Made by a program: the position numbers and the translations under genes
Shown: positions 42,736 through 50,774 of the stretch, piece after piece
Layout of the letters: every line of letters starts with the position of its first letter
Numbering within the stretch: the stretch's first letter is position 1
Assembly: GCF_006007885.1 (NCBI RefSeq)
Contig: NZ_VCRO01000004.1
Coordinates: 62,001-126,000, forward strand
Direction of reading: 5' to 3'
Origin: Alteribacter natronophilus
GTDB lineage: Bacteria; Bacillota; Bacilli; Bacillales; Salisediminibacteriaceae
DNA: 64,000 nucleotides
The notes under the pieces: model-generated
What the model was told of the DNA's origin: nothing
The model's database searches: none
Seen by the model: only the letters and a program-made list of their open reading frames with translations

Positions 42736-42993
42736 TGTTCCGCGTTTCACTGAACGTGCTTTCAGTGTTTCCTCAACTGCTCCCCGGACCATCAGTCCGG
42801 CACCTGCAATGAGGGCCGCAAGGGAGAGGTATACAGGGTACGGCATGTATTCAGACATACTAATTAGAATCCAGGACATGTTCTCTGCAGTGCCTATTTG
42901 TGCGCTCGACAGAATGGCGGCATTGAGGTACTGCCCCATAAACAGGATGGCAGCGGTGAGAATGAGAATGGCGCCGGCGATGGTTTTACCCAT
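42733..42993 (-). CDS. Small two-helix membrane protein
   Basis: 86 residues, hydrophobic at 5-29 and 52-70, a cationic tail. No family recognised. It begins MGKTIAGAILILTAAILFMG; the upstream AAAGGGG is a plausible ribosome binding site. Confidence 0.55.
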   Translation of the reverse strand: MGKTIAGAILILTAAILFMGQYLNAAILSSAQIGTAENMSWILISMSEYMPYPVYLSLAALIAGAGLMVRGAVEETLKARSVKRGT

Positions 42994-43129
42994 ATTGACC
43001 CCCTTTGGAAATTATCCCCTTTTTTTCCTTATACATCAGCCCTTCCCTGTATTTAGATCATGATAAACACTGAAGTTCTATTGTTAGAAAAATATTGAAG
43101 AAATATAAAACACGAGCCCTTATGAAGGA

Positions 43130-43389
43130 ATGGTCACGTCCTTTAAGGGTGAGATTATTCAGATCATGGAGGATGATCGGGTAGGGATTATTCGTCTGGC
43201 AGTAGGAGAAAGATCGTACGGTATTCTTCTTCGGAAGTCGTCTACGTCACGTATCCAGGCCCTACGCCATTTGTGAAAGATGATATTGTCACAGTTTACG
43301 GTATCGTTGAAGGCTCCCATACTTATGAATCCACCGCAGGCCACAACATCACGCTGCCTCATATTACAGCAGTGTTTATTGAGGAATAA
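43130..43389 (+). pseudogene. Remnant of an OB-like secreted-protein domain
   Basis: The first ~30 codons read VTSFKGEIIQIMEDDRVGIIRLAVGE, and after a -1/+1 frameshift near 43220 a second frame reads SEVVYVTYPGPTPFVKDDIVTVYGIVEG and ends TLPHITAVFIEE. Together they match the C-terminal OB-like domain of Bacillus lipoproteins and secreted proteins (pattern KGkVIQVxED...VYVxY...DDIITVYG...I/VTAxYI). N-terminus and signal peptide are missing; no start. Confidence 0.65.
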
Positions 43390-43423
43390 AAAAGGTTTCG
43401 GTTTTACTAATAAACTGAATCAT

Positions 43424-43476
43424 GGGACGGCTCAAAAGCTGCAGAACGTAATGCGGCTTTTGAGCCGTCCCTTTTT
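43424..43476 (+). terminator. 16-bp perfect hairpin with T-run
   Basis: GGGACGGCTCAAAAGC (43424-43439) pairs perfectly with GCTTTTGAGCCGTCCC (43456-43471), followed by TTTTT. A strong terminator, orphaned behind the broken gene at 43130. Confidence 0.75.
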
Positions 43477-43494
43477 ACATATATTTTTTTGCAT

Positions 43495-43561
43495 GCCTGT
43501 CACTTCCCCAACGGTGTCGGAAATTTTCAAAGGAAGTACAATTATATGGGAGGTGACAGGC
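43495..43561. repeat. Inverted repeat with GCCTGTCAC arms
   Basis: GCCTGTCACTTCCC (43495-43508) and GGGAGGTGACAGGC (43548-43561) pair in 13 of 14 positions around a ~39-base loop. The GTGACAGGCACC motif is found in palindromic repeats in Bacillaceae and is sometimes linked to transposons; no transposase here. Confidence 0.55.
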
Positions 43562-43631
43562 ACCTCTAAACTGCCGGGACCTATTAAACATAAAAGGAGG
43601 GGTCTCCCTTGGGAACGAAACAGCGCAGAGT

Positions 43632-43718
43632 GAGATCCTTACACTGGAGAACAGTCATTTCCCTCATTTTGAAGAACCGGAACACTTCAAGAGAATTGTG
43701 GCTGGCTTTTTAAAGTAG
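43632..43718 (+). pseudogene. Alpha/beta-hydrolase C-terminal remnant
   Basis: Twenty-eight codons reading EILTLENSHFPHFEEPEHFKRIV then AGFLK and stop. This is the usual C-terminus of alpha/beta-hydrolases (the catalytic His lies in GHFP-like ENSHFPHFEEPE). Nothing else of the gene is present. Confidence 0.6.
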
Positions 43719-43840
43719 ACAGCTCAACAGGTGATACACAGGGAGGGTTCTTCTGTTTCAGAGAATTGGAAACACAAGAAGTCCCCAAGTTCCAACATAC
43801 CTGGAAGAGGAGGGACATAGGATTTTCTGAGGTGAAAATT

Positions 43841-44359
43841 ATGAAGCGATATCCTGCCAGTTTCAGACCTGAAATAATAGAAACAAAGACGGCTCTTGAA
43901 GTGAGCCGGGTTCTGCTGTCCTCTCCGCGAGGAATGAACCTGCTGCGGTTACAGAACCTCTTATATTTCGCCCAGGGTTATCACCTGGCACTGCATAACC
44001 GCCCGCTGTTCTCAGATCCAATTGAAGCCAGGGATTTCGGGGTCCTTGTTCAAAGCGTTCTTCAGTCCTATATAAAGTATGGACGTGACCCGTTGCCCCG
44101 TACTGCTAAGAAAGACGTTCCCGCACTCTCAAAAGAGGAACGTGCCATACTGAATGCCGTAGTCCAAATTGCCCATGAAGCCGATCCGCACGTTATGCAG
44201 CGTTTAATCTGCTCACAAAAACCATGGATTGAAGCGAGGAAAAAAGTAAAACGGTGGCCGCTTTCCTTAGTGTGGAAGGACGTGCCTGAAATCTCCCATG
44301 ACCTGTTAATAGAAGAGTTTACAAAACGAAACAAAAAGGAGGGGCTCCCCCTCCCATGA
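43841..44359 (+). CDS. Panacea-domain (DUF4065/SocA-like) protein
   Basis: 172 residues from ATG 43841 (GAGGTG at 6 nt). The segment LLRLQNLLYFAQGYHLALHNRPLFSDPIEARDFGVLV matches the Panacea/DUF4065 domain, an antitoxin domain found with many different toxins and in phage-linked proteins. No toxin is beside it: the neighbours are a remnant and a peptidase. It may be a stand-alone SocA/GepA-like factor, or an orphan antitoxin. Confidence 0.75.
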   Translation: MKRYPASFRPEIIETKTALEVSRVLLSSPRGMNLLRLQNLLYFAQGYHLALHNRPLFSDPIEARDFGVLVQSVLQSYIKYGRDPLPRTAKKDVPALSKEERAILNAVVQIAHEADPHVMQRLICSQKPWIEARKKVKRWPLSLVWKDVPEISHDLLIEEFTKRNKKEGLPLP

Positions 44360-44387
44360 AAGAAACAGGAAAAAACGCCATCATGTT

Positions 44388-45578
44388 TCACATATACAGA
44401 CTCGCAAGAAAAATCCCCAGATTCTCCTCATACATTTCATCGAACTGCTCGATCGGCAGGGGATTGACGCCAAGGCCGAGCTCCACGGTAAAGCCGGGAC
44501 GCTGAAACTCCTGGATAAACCAGTCCTTGTAGCCGGCGAAACTGTCCACGTACTGCACTTCGCGGAAGCCGCTGACGCGGGTGAATTCCTCTACAATCGC
44601 CTCTGCTTCTTCAGGTTCCAGTCCCTGAAAGCCCCAGAAGATTACTTTTCCCTGGGTGTGGTAGGCGAGCACCCTGTCAAAATTGCTTTCCTCCGCAAGG
44701 TCCGCCATGGCGATTGCCTCTGGTTCAGTGAGCGGCTCGTACCCGGGGAAATCCCGTGGAGAAGGACTGCTCGGTTTCTTTTCCGCTTCCTCTTCCCAGA
44801 GTGCAGGGTACTGGTTGTTCAAATCCACGCCGCGAATGTTCGCTTTCCAGTCGGAAAAATCGGTGCTGTCGCGGTTGATTTCCAGCACCTCGCTACGGTA
44901 AGGCTCCTCGTCAGGAAGGCCTTCAATGAGCAGATCAACACCATCGGGATTGACCATGGGTACGAGGGAAAGGGTAGTTGTGTTATAAAGCGGCTGCATA
45001 GCAAGACCGCGGATCGGCTGCTGATTGGTGAGGGCAAGGAGGTACTCATTAAGCGTCTGCATGAGAACAGGTGTCGTAATCCATTCGTGGGCGTGAAACG
45101 AACCGTTGTGATGCACTAGCTTATCCCCACGTCCCACGCGGAGTTCCGTAAGTTCTTTTCCCATTACCGAACTGCCGATCGACCGCCTGGTAAGAAACGG
45201 GTAAATTTCAGTGAGACTTCGGATGTCATTTATCATAGCGCTGAAGCCGTAATCCCTCCGGCCAACCACGACCGGACTGTCCACGCGCACCGGCACGTTG
45301 ATTACCTGGCCGATCTGAAGGTTGAGAGGATTGATGTTGGAGTTTAACAGCTGAACCATATCAAGGCTGATTCCAAGGCGCTGTGAAATCGTCCAGAACG
45401 AATCGTCTCGCTGAATTGTATACAGACTGACGTAGTAGCCCGGAATCCGGACCACCTGGCCAATCTGAAGCTGACCCGGAGTAATTTCCGGGTTGGAGTC
45501 TTCAATAAGGGGGAGGGGAATAGTGAAGATTCTGCTGTAGTACCAGAAGCTGTCGCCCCGCCGTGCGCGTATGTTCAT
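44388..45578 (-). CDS. LysM-M14 peptidoglycan carboxypeptidase
   Basis: 396 residues from ATG 45578. Two LysM modules (about residues 1-48 and 51-97; GDSFWYYSR and DDSFWTISQ starts, each ending Q(V)IGQV-like) are followed by an M14 zinc peptidase: HAHE at 162-165, VPMVNPDGVDL, RGVDLNNQYPA, AYHTQG and FTVELG carrying zinc ligands and the catalytic Glu. This matches gamma-D-glutamyl-L-diamino acid endopeptidase I of Bacillus, which cleaves stem peptides of the (spore) wall. No signal peptide is seen at this start; the upstream hydrophobic frame has no ribosome binding site. Confidence 0.85.
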   Translation of the reverse strand: MNIRARRGDSFWYYSRIFTIPLPLIEDSNPEITPGQLQIGQVVRIPGYYVSLYTIQRDDSFWTISQRLGISLDMVQLLNSNINPLNLQIGQVINVPVRVDSPVVVGRRDYGFSAMINDIRSLTEIYPFLTRRSIGSSVMGKELTELRVGRGDKLVHHNGSFHAHEWITTPVLMQTLNEYLLALTNQQPIRGLAMQPLYNTTTLSLVPMVNPDGVDLLIEGLPDEEPYRSEVLEINRDSTDFSDWKANIRGVDLNNQYPALWEEEAEKKPSSPSPRDFPGYEPLTEPEAIAMADLAEESNFDRVLAYHTQGKVIFWGFQGLEPEEAEAIVEEFTRVSGFREVQYVDSFAGYKDWFIQEFQRPGFTVELGLGVNPLPIEQFDEMYEENLGIFLASLYM

Positions 45579-45704
45579 TGTGAGATCCCGCCTTCCGGAA
45601 AAATTCCATAAGGTTATATATGAGAAGGGGAGGGCATTTATGCGGCAGAAAGGGAGTTGGGGGTTTACAAAAACGTAACTGCTGATTAAACTTATAGTTA
45701 AGAT

Positions 45705-45718
45705 TGATTGATCAATCA
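45705..45718. promoter_or_regulatory. TetR operator candidate 1
   Basis: TGATTGATCAATCA, a perfect 14-bp palindrome 22 bp upstream of the TetR ATG. Repeated (13/14) at 46372. Confidence 0.75.
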
Positions 45719-45739
45719 TTTGTGAAATGAGGTATGAAG

Positions 45740-46339
45740 ATGCCCCTGTCAGAAGAGCAGATTCAGAACATGCAGCGGAAACGACGACAGATTCTGATTG
45801 CGGCTGCGACACTTTTTGCAGAATATGGCTACGAAGGCACGCCCGTAAAAAAAATTGCCGAAGCAGCAGGTGTTAGTTTCGGTAGTGTCTTCACGTATTT
45901 CGACAACAAAGAAACTCTTTTCCACAGTGCGGTAACAGAACCGCTGAAGGAATTCGAAAAGCTGGTTGAAGAGATCGACCCTGAAGCAGAGGACGTGCTT
46001 GCAGAACTGGAAACGATGGTGTCAAAGCACATCCGTATCTACGCGAGCATGAACGAGTTTTTAAACCTGGTCACACGGGTGCTGACCCACTACCGGAAGT
46101 TTCCCGACACTTTCAAAGAGCTCGATGAATTTCATGAGAGGCTGAGAGAAAGAGTGATGGAGCTTGTTGTATCCGGTCAGAATAAAGGCGTGCTTTATGA
46201 ACAGGATCCGGGCAACGTGGCGACTGTCTACACGAGTCTTCTGATGGGAATGCGGTTAAGTCTCATAGACGAGCCGGAAAGCAGCATGTGGGAGAGACTT
46301 GTCCCGCACGTGATGCAGATTTTTGGACCGAAGCATTAA
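45740..46339 (+). CDS. TetR-family repressor
   Basis: 199 residues. N-terminal helix-turn-helix (RRQILIAAATLFAEYGYEGTPVKKIAEAAGVSFGSVFTYFDNKETLF) and a helical ligand domain of FadR/QacR style. The ATG at 45740 is eight bases after TGAGGT, better than 45734. Palindromic TGATTGATCAATCA sites lie upstream of it and upstream of the next gene, indicating it controls both. Confidence 0.88.
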   Translation: MPLSEEQIQNMQRKRRQILIAAATLFAEYGYEGTPVKKIAEAAGVSFGSVFTYFDNKETLFHSAVTEPLKEFEKLVEEIDPEAEDVLAELETMVSKHIRIYASMNEFLNLVTRVLTHYRKFPDTFKELDEFHERLRERVMELVVSGQNKGVLYEQDPGNVATVYTSLLMGMRLSLIDEPESSMWERLVPHVMQIFGPKH

Positions 46340-46371
46340 TGTTCGGTCTTTCTACATATTTTATAAATGAT

Positions 46372-46385
46372 TGATTGATCAATCG
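46372..46385. promoter_or_regulatory. TetR operator candidate 2
   Basis: TGATTGATCAATCG, thirteen of fourteen identical to operator 1, in the promoter region of the gene at 46523. Confidence 0.7.
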
Positions 46386-46522
46386 TATATAGCATACTTG
46401 AGAATATGCTGATGGCCCGGCCGGCCAGACAAGAATAAACTTGCCCGTGCGAGTACACAGAACAGTAAGTGCAGGCAGACAGTCAAGCCGGAACAGCAAA
46501 CGGTAAAAAGGGGAGAAAACTC

Positions 46523-47188
46523 ATGAAAAACTTCATCAGCACAATGAAAAGATCGATGCTCGACCGGCTTCACTTTCTAAAAATACGGGAACTTTCCCTG
46601 CCGTATGAAGCAGTGGAGGAATTTGAAGGCCTATATGAACGTTTCATTGCCACGGGAAGCGGCCATGCGTTTACCTACACCGGTCAGTATCCGGTCTGGC
46701 AGTTTCTTCACTACATGATTGAAAATAAACACATCGTCGTCCATGGCTCCAACAGCAGTACGATCGATGAATTTATCCCGCGGGAAAGTACGCTGTTTAC
46801 CGGCAGCCCGGTAAAGTCTGTTTTTGCAGCAACGGACGGGATCTGGTCCCTGTTTTTTGCTGTCAGAAAAAAGGAAGGATACGAGGGCTCAATCAGAAAC
46901 CTGTGCCTGACGGTGCCAGGAAAAAAAGGAATAATGCGGTATTATTATTTCTCCGTAAACGAGGAGATGGGGGAGTGCTGGACAGACGGCACCATCTATT
47001 TCCTGTCGCGGGATTCATTCCGTCAGGGTGGCATCCGGGATGAATGGGTAAGTGACAAACCGGTAAGGCCCCTTGCGAAAATGGCAGTAACACCTGCTGA
47101 TTTTCCGTTTCTGAACGAAGTGCGGAGGCACAGGGAAACAGACCCCGCCTGGAAAACGATTCTGAAGGCGATGTTCCTGAAACACTGA
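46523..47188 (+). CDS. Protein of unknown function under TetR-type operator
   Basis: 221 residues, soluble. The ATG follows GGGGAG. IVVHGSNSSTIDEFIPRES and KSVFAATDGIWSLFFAV form a pair of motifs (HGS then PRxS then VFAxxD) reminiscent of ADP-ribosyltransferase-fold families; this is only a resemblance. No signal peptide or membrane helix. The promoter has a copy of the TetR operator, so the repressor upstream likely controls it. Confidence 0.6.
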   Translation: MKNFISTMKRSMLDRLHFLKIRELSLPYEAVEEFEGLYERFIATGSGHAFTYTGQYPVWQFLHYMIENKHIVVHGSNSSTIDEFIPRESTLFTGSPVKSVFAATDGIWSLFFAVRKKEGYEGSIRNLCLTVPGKKGIMRYYYFSVNEEMGECWTDGTIYFLSRDSFRQGGIRDEWVSDKPVRPLAKMAVTPADFPFLNEVRRHRETDPAWKTILKAMFLKH

Positions 47189-47213
47189 CCCAATCTGATT
47201 CTTTACAAATTAA

Positions 47214-47246
47214 AACCAGGCATAGCCTCATGGGCTGTGCCTGGTT
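47214..47246. terminator. Bidirectional terminator
   Basis: AACCAGGCATAGCC / GGGCTGTGCCTGGTT hairpin between convergent genes. Confidence 0.8.
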
Positions 47247-47454
47247 ATTTCAGCTTCTTAAACAGGTCAAAAATACTGAACGACGTTTTCCGGTACACTT
47301 TGTTGTAGGCGGCACGCTTCGGGTTCTTCACCCAGCCCGCGCCTTTTTTCCCATAGACGGGGACGGCCGCTTTTTTCACAGCACGCTTCGCCCGTCCTGT
47401 AGTGCGGGCCTTAAGGGAGCGCTTCACACTTGGTTTTCGCAGTCCGAATTTCAT
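47245..47454 (-). CDS. Small basic protein (69 aa)
   Basis: 69 residues, ~30% Lys/Arg, beginning MKFGLRKPSVKRSLKARTTGR and containing GKKGAGWVKNPKRAAYNKVY. AGGAGGC lies just before the ATG. Proteins of this sort recur as uncharacterised in Bacillaceae. May bind nucleic acid. Confidence 0.7.
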   Translation of the reverse strand: MKFGLRKPSVKRSLKARTTGRAKRAVKKAAVPVYGKKGAGWVKNPKRAAYNKVYRKTSFSIFDLFKKLK

Positions 47455-47590
47455 AGGAGCCTCCTTCCGATCGTTCCATTCTCATACATTAACGGTAACA
47501 TATTATTACATTTAGGTGGCTTTATGAGCAGTTTTTACGAATGGTAAATCCTGAACCCGGGAAAATTAGGGGGCAGGGAGGATGATGACG

Positions 47591-47947
47591 ATGAATGAAT
47601 TGTACAGCTGGCTGCAGGACCATAAAGGAGAGCCGATTATCATCCGTAAAACGGATCTTGCCACGGGGACAGGAACGGAGCAGGATACGGATACGGTACA
47701 CATGCAGCTTCACGATGTGTCGGTTCAGAACCGGAGCGGGCACTATGTGGACGGTTATGTGTCGGATGCCAAGATTGTTCTCGAAGGTTCCGGTTTTATA
47801 GGAACGGATGATGGTGAAGAGAGCATTCCGGAACATGTTTACGAAATTCTGTTTACAGACGATACCCGGACTGAAATTCTGGGGGAAACGATCACGGCCA
47901 GCTCGGAAGGGGTCAGCTATACATTTTCCGAAGACGAACAGATCTGA
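47591..47947 (+). CDS. Small acidic hypothetical protein
   Basis: 118 residues, cytosolic, acidic. Starts MNELYSWLQDHKGEPIIIRKTDLA; the middle resembles a beta-rich fold. The ATG at 47591 has GGGAGG ten bases upstream; the earlier ATG at 47582 would be too close. No family recognised with confidence; followed by a terminator. Confidence 0.65.
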   Translation: MNELYSWLQDHKGEPIIIRKTDLATGTGTEQDTDTVHMQLHDVSVQNRSGHYVDGYVSDAKIVLEGSGFIGTDDGEESIPEHVYEILFTDDTRTEILGETITASSEGVSYTFSEDEQI

Positions 47948-47968
47948 TCGAGGATCTGTTCTTTTTTT
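47936..47968 (+). terminator. Terminator
   Basis: GAACAGATC / GATCTGTTC stem followed by T7; the first arm overlaps the end of the preceding gene. Confidence 0.8.
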
Positions 47969-48041
47969 ATTGCGGGCATACTGCTGAACATATTTCCCCT
48001 GAAACAGTGAAGGATAGAAAAAGAAAAAGGAGTGAACAGCG

Positions 48042-48878
48042 TTGAAAGAAGAGATGCATTACGGCGGGGATTACGGCTTTATACCGGCTGTATCCGTTAA
48101 AAGCGGTGATTTTACCGAAGTAAGACCGGATGTAAGTTACTACGTGAACCAGATTGTAAACGTCATTTTTATCAGGACCGAAAACGGCTTTGTGCTTGTG
48201 GATGCAGGTATGCCCCGTTCAAAGGACCGTCTTTTTGAAGTGATTGAAGAAAACTTCGGAAGCGGACCTCCCGAGTGTATTCTTCTCACTCACGGCCACT
48301 TTGATCATGTTGGAAGCATCGTCGATCTTCTGGAAGAGTGGCCGGAAGTACCGGTTTACGCCCACCCCCTCGAGCTCCCCTATCTTACCGGAGAGCGGGA
48401 TTATCCCGAGCCGGATCCGTCTGTCGAAGGTGGGTTAATTGCCAAAGTGTCGGGCTTTTTCCCGAATGAAGCGATTGATATTTCAGGTGCTCTTCGTCCC
48501 CTGCCGGATAATGGTGAGGTTCCCGGGCTCGGGGAGTTCAGATGGATACACACACCGGGACACTCAGAGGGGCATGTGTCTTTTTACCGCGAGAAGGATG
48601 GGCTTCTTCTTGCCGGGGATGCGTTCGTGACCGTGCGCCAGGATTCCCTGTACGAAGTGCTGATTCAGCATAAAAAAATCAGCGGTCCGCCCAGGTATTT
48701 TACAACCGACTGGCAAAAAGCCCAAATGTCAGTGGAAGCTTTAAGAGATCTCGGTCCGAGCGTGGTCATCACCGGACACGGGCCTGCTGCGGGTGGAACG
48801 AACCTCCGCGAGGGGCTGGACAGACTGGCGGAACATTTTCAGGAGGTAGCGGTGCCCGATCACGGCCGCTATTCATAA
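48042..48878 (+). CDS. Metallo-beta-lactamase-fold hydrolase
   Basis: 278 residues starting with TTG, preceded by AAGGAG. THGHFDHVG carries the HxHxDH zinc motif; later HTPGHSEGHVSFY and GDAF provide the other ligands. Likely a cytosolic thioesterase- or glyoxalase II-like hydrolase. Precedes the alcohol dehydrogenase by 15 bases. Confidence 0.88.
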   Translation: MKEEMHYGGDYGFIPAVSVKSGDFTEVRPDVSYYVNQIVNVIFIRTENGFVLVDAGMPRSKDRLFEVIEENFGSGPPECILLTHGHFDHVGSIVDLLEEWPEVPVYAHPLELPYLTGERDYPEPDPSVEGGLIAKVSGFFPNEAIDISGALRPLPDNGEVPGLGEFRWIHTPGHSEGHVSFYREKDGLLLAGDAFVTVRQDSLYEVLIQHKKISGPPRYFTTDWQKAQMSVEALRDLGPSVVITGHGPAAGGTNLREGLDRLAEHFQEVAVPDHGRYS

Positions 48879-48893
48879 AAGGAGAGACTAACC

Positions 48894-50030
48894 ATGAAGG
48901 CAGTTACGTATCAGGGAGTCAAAAAAGTGAAGGTCAAGGACATGCCGGCACCCCGGATTGAAAAAAAGGATGATATTCTCGTCCGGATTACGAGCACTGC
49001 GATCTGCGGGTCCGATCTTCATCTCGTACACGGCATGATGCCGAATTTTCACAAGGACTATATTATCGGCCACGAGCCGATGGGAATCGTAGAGGAAACA
49101 GGGCCGGAGGTGACCGCTGTGAAAAAAGGCGACCGGGTGATTATTCCGTTCAACATCGCCTGCGGAGACTGTTTTTTCTGTAAAAATCAGCTGGAGAGCC
49201 AGTGCGACAACGCCAATCCCCACGGAGAGGCCGGAGCGTACTTCGGCTATTCCGACACGTTCGGCGGCTATGCAGGCGGTCAGGCGGAACTGCTGCGGGT
49301 TCCCTACGGTAATTTTGTTCCGTTTAAAGTACCGGAGGACTGCGAAATGGAGGACGAGCAGCTGCTGTTTCTGTCCGATATCATCCCGACAGCATGGTGG
49401 GGAGTGGAGCAGGCAGGCGTAAAAAAGGGAGATACGGTGATCGTTCTCGGATGCGGTCCGGTCGGTCTTTTAGCCCAGAAATTCGCCTGGATGAAAGGGG
49501 CAGAGCGCGTAATCGCGGTTGACTATATCCAGTACCGGCTCGAGCACGCCAGAAGAATGAACAAGGTGGAAACATTCGACTTCACCGAGGAAAACGCCCT
49601 CGGCACCCACCTGAAAGAGATGTTAAAAGGCGGGGCCGATGCGGTTGTTGACTGTGTGGGGATGGACGGGAAAAAGTCAGCGTTGGAAACAGTTGAAACT
49701 GCATTAAAGCTTCAGGGGGGAACGATGGGGCCGATTCAGCTTGCCAGCCAGTGCGTGAGAAAAGGCGGGACAGTGAGTATGGTTGGTGTGTACGGCACCC
49801 GTTACAATATGTTCCCACTCGGAGACTTTTTCGCCCGAAACATTACACTGAAAATGGGGCAGGCCCCGATCATCCACTTTATTCCGGAGCTCTACAGAAA
49901 AATAAAATCCGGTGCGTTCGACCCGCGGGAAATCATTACCCACCGTCTTCCACTCACCGAAGCAGCCCACGGGTACGAAGTGTTTGATGAAAAAAAGGAC
50001 GGCTGTATCAAAGTGGTTCTGAAGCCCTGA
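48894..50030 (+). CDS. Zinc-dependent alcohol dehydrogenase
   Basis: 378-residue medium-chain dehydrogenase/reductase. Catalytic zinc motif CGSDLHLVHGM and GHEPMGIVEETG; structural zinc Cys cluster CGDCFFCKNQLESQC; NAD fold VLGCGPVGLLAQ. Resembles glutathione-independent formaldehyde dehydrogenase-like FdhA. Lies 15 bases after the hydrolase, which may act on its product (for example an S-acyl thiol). Confidence 0.9.
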   Translation: MKAVTYQGVKKVKVKDMPAPRIEKKDDILVRITSTAICGSDLHLVHGMMPNFHKDYIIGHEPMGIVEETGPEVTAVKKGDRVIIPFNIACGDCFFCKNQLESQCDNANPHGEAGAYFGYSDTFGGYAGGQAELLRVPYGNFVPFKVPEDCEMEDEQLLFLSDIIPTAWWGVEQAGVKKGDTVIVLGCGPVGLLAQKFAWMKGAERVIAVDYIQYRLEHARRMNKVETFDFTEENALGTHLKEMLKGGADAVVDCVGMDGKKSALETVETALKLQGGTMGPIQLASQCVRKGGTVSMVGVYGTRYNMFPLGDFFARNITLKMGQAPIIHFIPELYRKIKSGAFDPREIITHRLPLTEAAHGYEVFDEKKDGCIKVVLKP

Positions 50031-50090
50031 ACGGAGCACCCTGAAGGAAGTTATGAAGTTTCCAGGTCAATGAATTTCCGATTTCTCCCG

Positions 50091-50119
50091 TTGACATTCG
50101 TGCGTTCCTGCGGTAAAGT
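50091..50119 (+). promoter_or_regulatory. SigA promoter of the riboswitch transcript
   Basis: TTGACA (50091-50096), 17-bp spacer, TAAAGT (50114-50119). It lies ~30 bases before the SAM riboswitch. Confidence 0.7.
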
Positions 50120-50152
50120 TTTGGTAATAAAAATTGAATGAATATTTTGCAA

Positions 50153-50259
50153 CTCTTATCAAGAGAGGTGGAGGGATTGGCCCTTTGAAGCCTCGGCAGC
50201 AGACCGCGAGCGGTACTGTGCCAAATCCAGCAGACGTACGGTCTGGCAGATAAGAAGAG
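50153..50259 (+). ncRNA. SAM-I (S-box) riboswitch aptamer
   Basis: CTCTTATCAAGAGAGGTGGAG, a GGCCCTTTGAAGCC core, GGCAGCAGACCG, GTGCCAAATCC and the closing CTGGCAGATAAGAAGAG stand in the order of the S-box consensus. P1 pairs CTCTTATC with GATAAG(AA)GAG. Ten bases of the P1 3' strand (ATAAGAAGAG, 50250-50259) are exactly complementary to CTCTTCTTAT (50285-50294) in the terminator, which gives a complete antiterminator/terminator switch: with SAM bound, transcription would stop. Confidence 0.92.
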
Positions 50260-50281
50260 CGGCAGTTCGTCCAGCGGATCC

Positions 50282-50313
50282 AACCTCTTCTTATTTGCAG
50301 AAGAGGTTTTTTT
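50282..50313 (+). terminator. Riboswitch expression-platform terminator
   Basis: AACCTCTTC / GAAGAGGTT stem with a 9-base loop, followed by T5-T7. It is 50 bases before the GTG of the small gene. Confidence 0.88.
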
Positions 50314-50363
50314 GTCTGCTGTCATATATAAGGGGGAGAACCGATTCAAAGGAGGGAGAATAC

Positions 50364-50537
50364 GTGGGAAGCGCGTTTAATGAAGGGGAGCACGGAAAAA
50401 AGAACGTCATCATCCAGGAGCTCATTTACCAGGGGGTATTCAAAGTGGGTGAGAAACAGCTGTATCAGCTGTCGTTGAGGGAACTGGAAACCGCGTACCA
50501 CGAGGTGCTCCGAGAGCATGAGGATGAGGACAAATAA
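50364..50537 (+). CDS. FbpA-like small protein controlled by the SAM riboswitch
   Basis: 57 residues starting at GTG 50364, with AAAGGAGGGAG upstream. The core KNVIIQELIYQGVFKVGEKQ followed by LYQLSLRELETAY fits the FbpA (Fur-regulated basic protein) family pattern of a short helical domain with a conserved ...KxxxLIxxLIxxGxYKxxxxQLYxLxLxELExxY. Only the SAM-I riboswitch lies in front; no Fur box seen. In B. subtilis FbpA works with the FsrA RNA in iron sparing; a methionine/SAM link would be new. Followed by a terminator, so it is the sole gene of the unit. Confidence 0.75.
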   Translation: MGSAFNEGEHGKKNVIIQELIYQGVFKVGEKQLYQLSLRELETAYHEVLREHEDEDK

Positions 50538-50538
50538 A

Positions 50539-50578
50539 GAAGCCGGCTGTGCACAGGGGGATGCGCAGCCGGTTTCTT
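50539..50578 (+). terminator. Terminator after FbpA-like gene
   Basis: GAAGCCGGCTGTGC / GCGCAGCCGGTTTC stem with TTTC. Confidence 0.8.
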
Positions 50579-50774
50579 TCTGCAAAAAAAGATTTTTGAG
50601 CTACTGCTTTTGTATGATTGTCTACTCAGCCGTACAAAGAGAACAGATATAATAGTCCCCGCGATGAGCTGGCTGACAAGAAAAAGAAGGTAATTCCAGG
50701 ATTTTATGACTAATTTCCGGTAAAACCGGGTACGGGTTAACCAATGACGCGATTATCAGACAGGAGGGTCTCAC

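Noticed and set aside
43495..43561. Insertion sequence ends
   Set aside because: An inverted repeat is present but no transposase, no target duplication found by eye.
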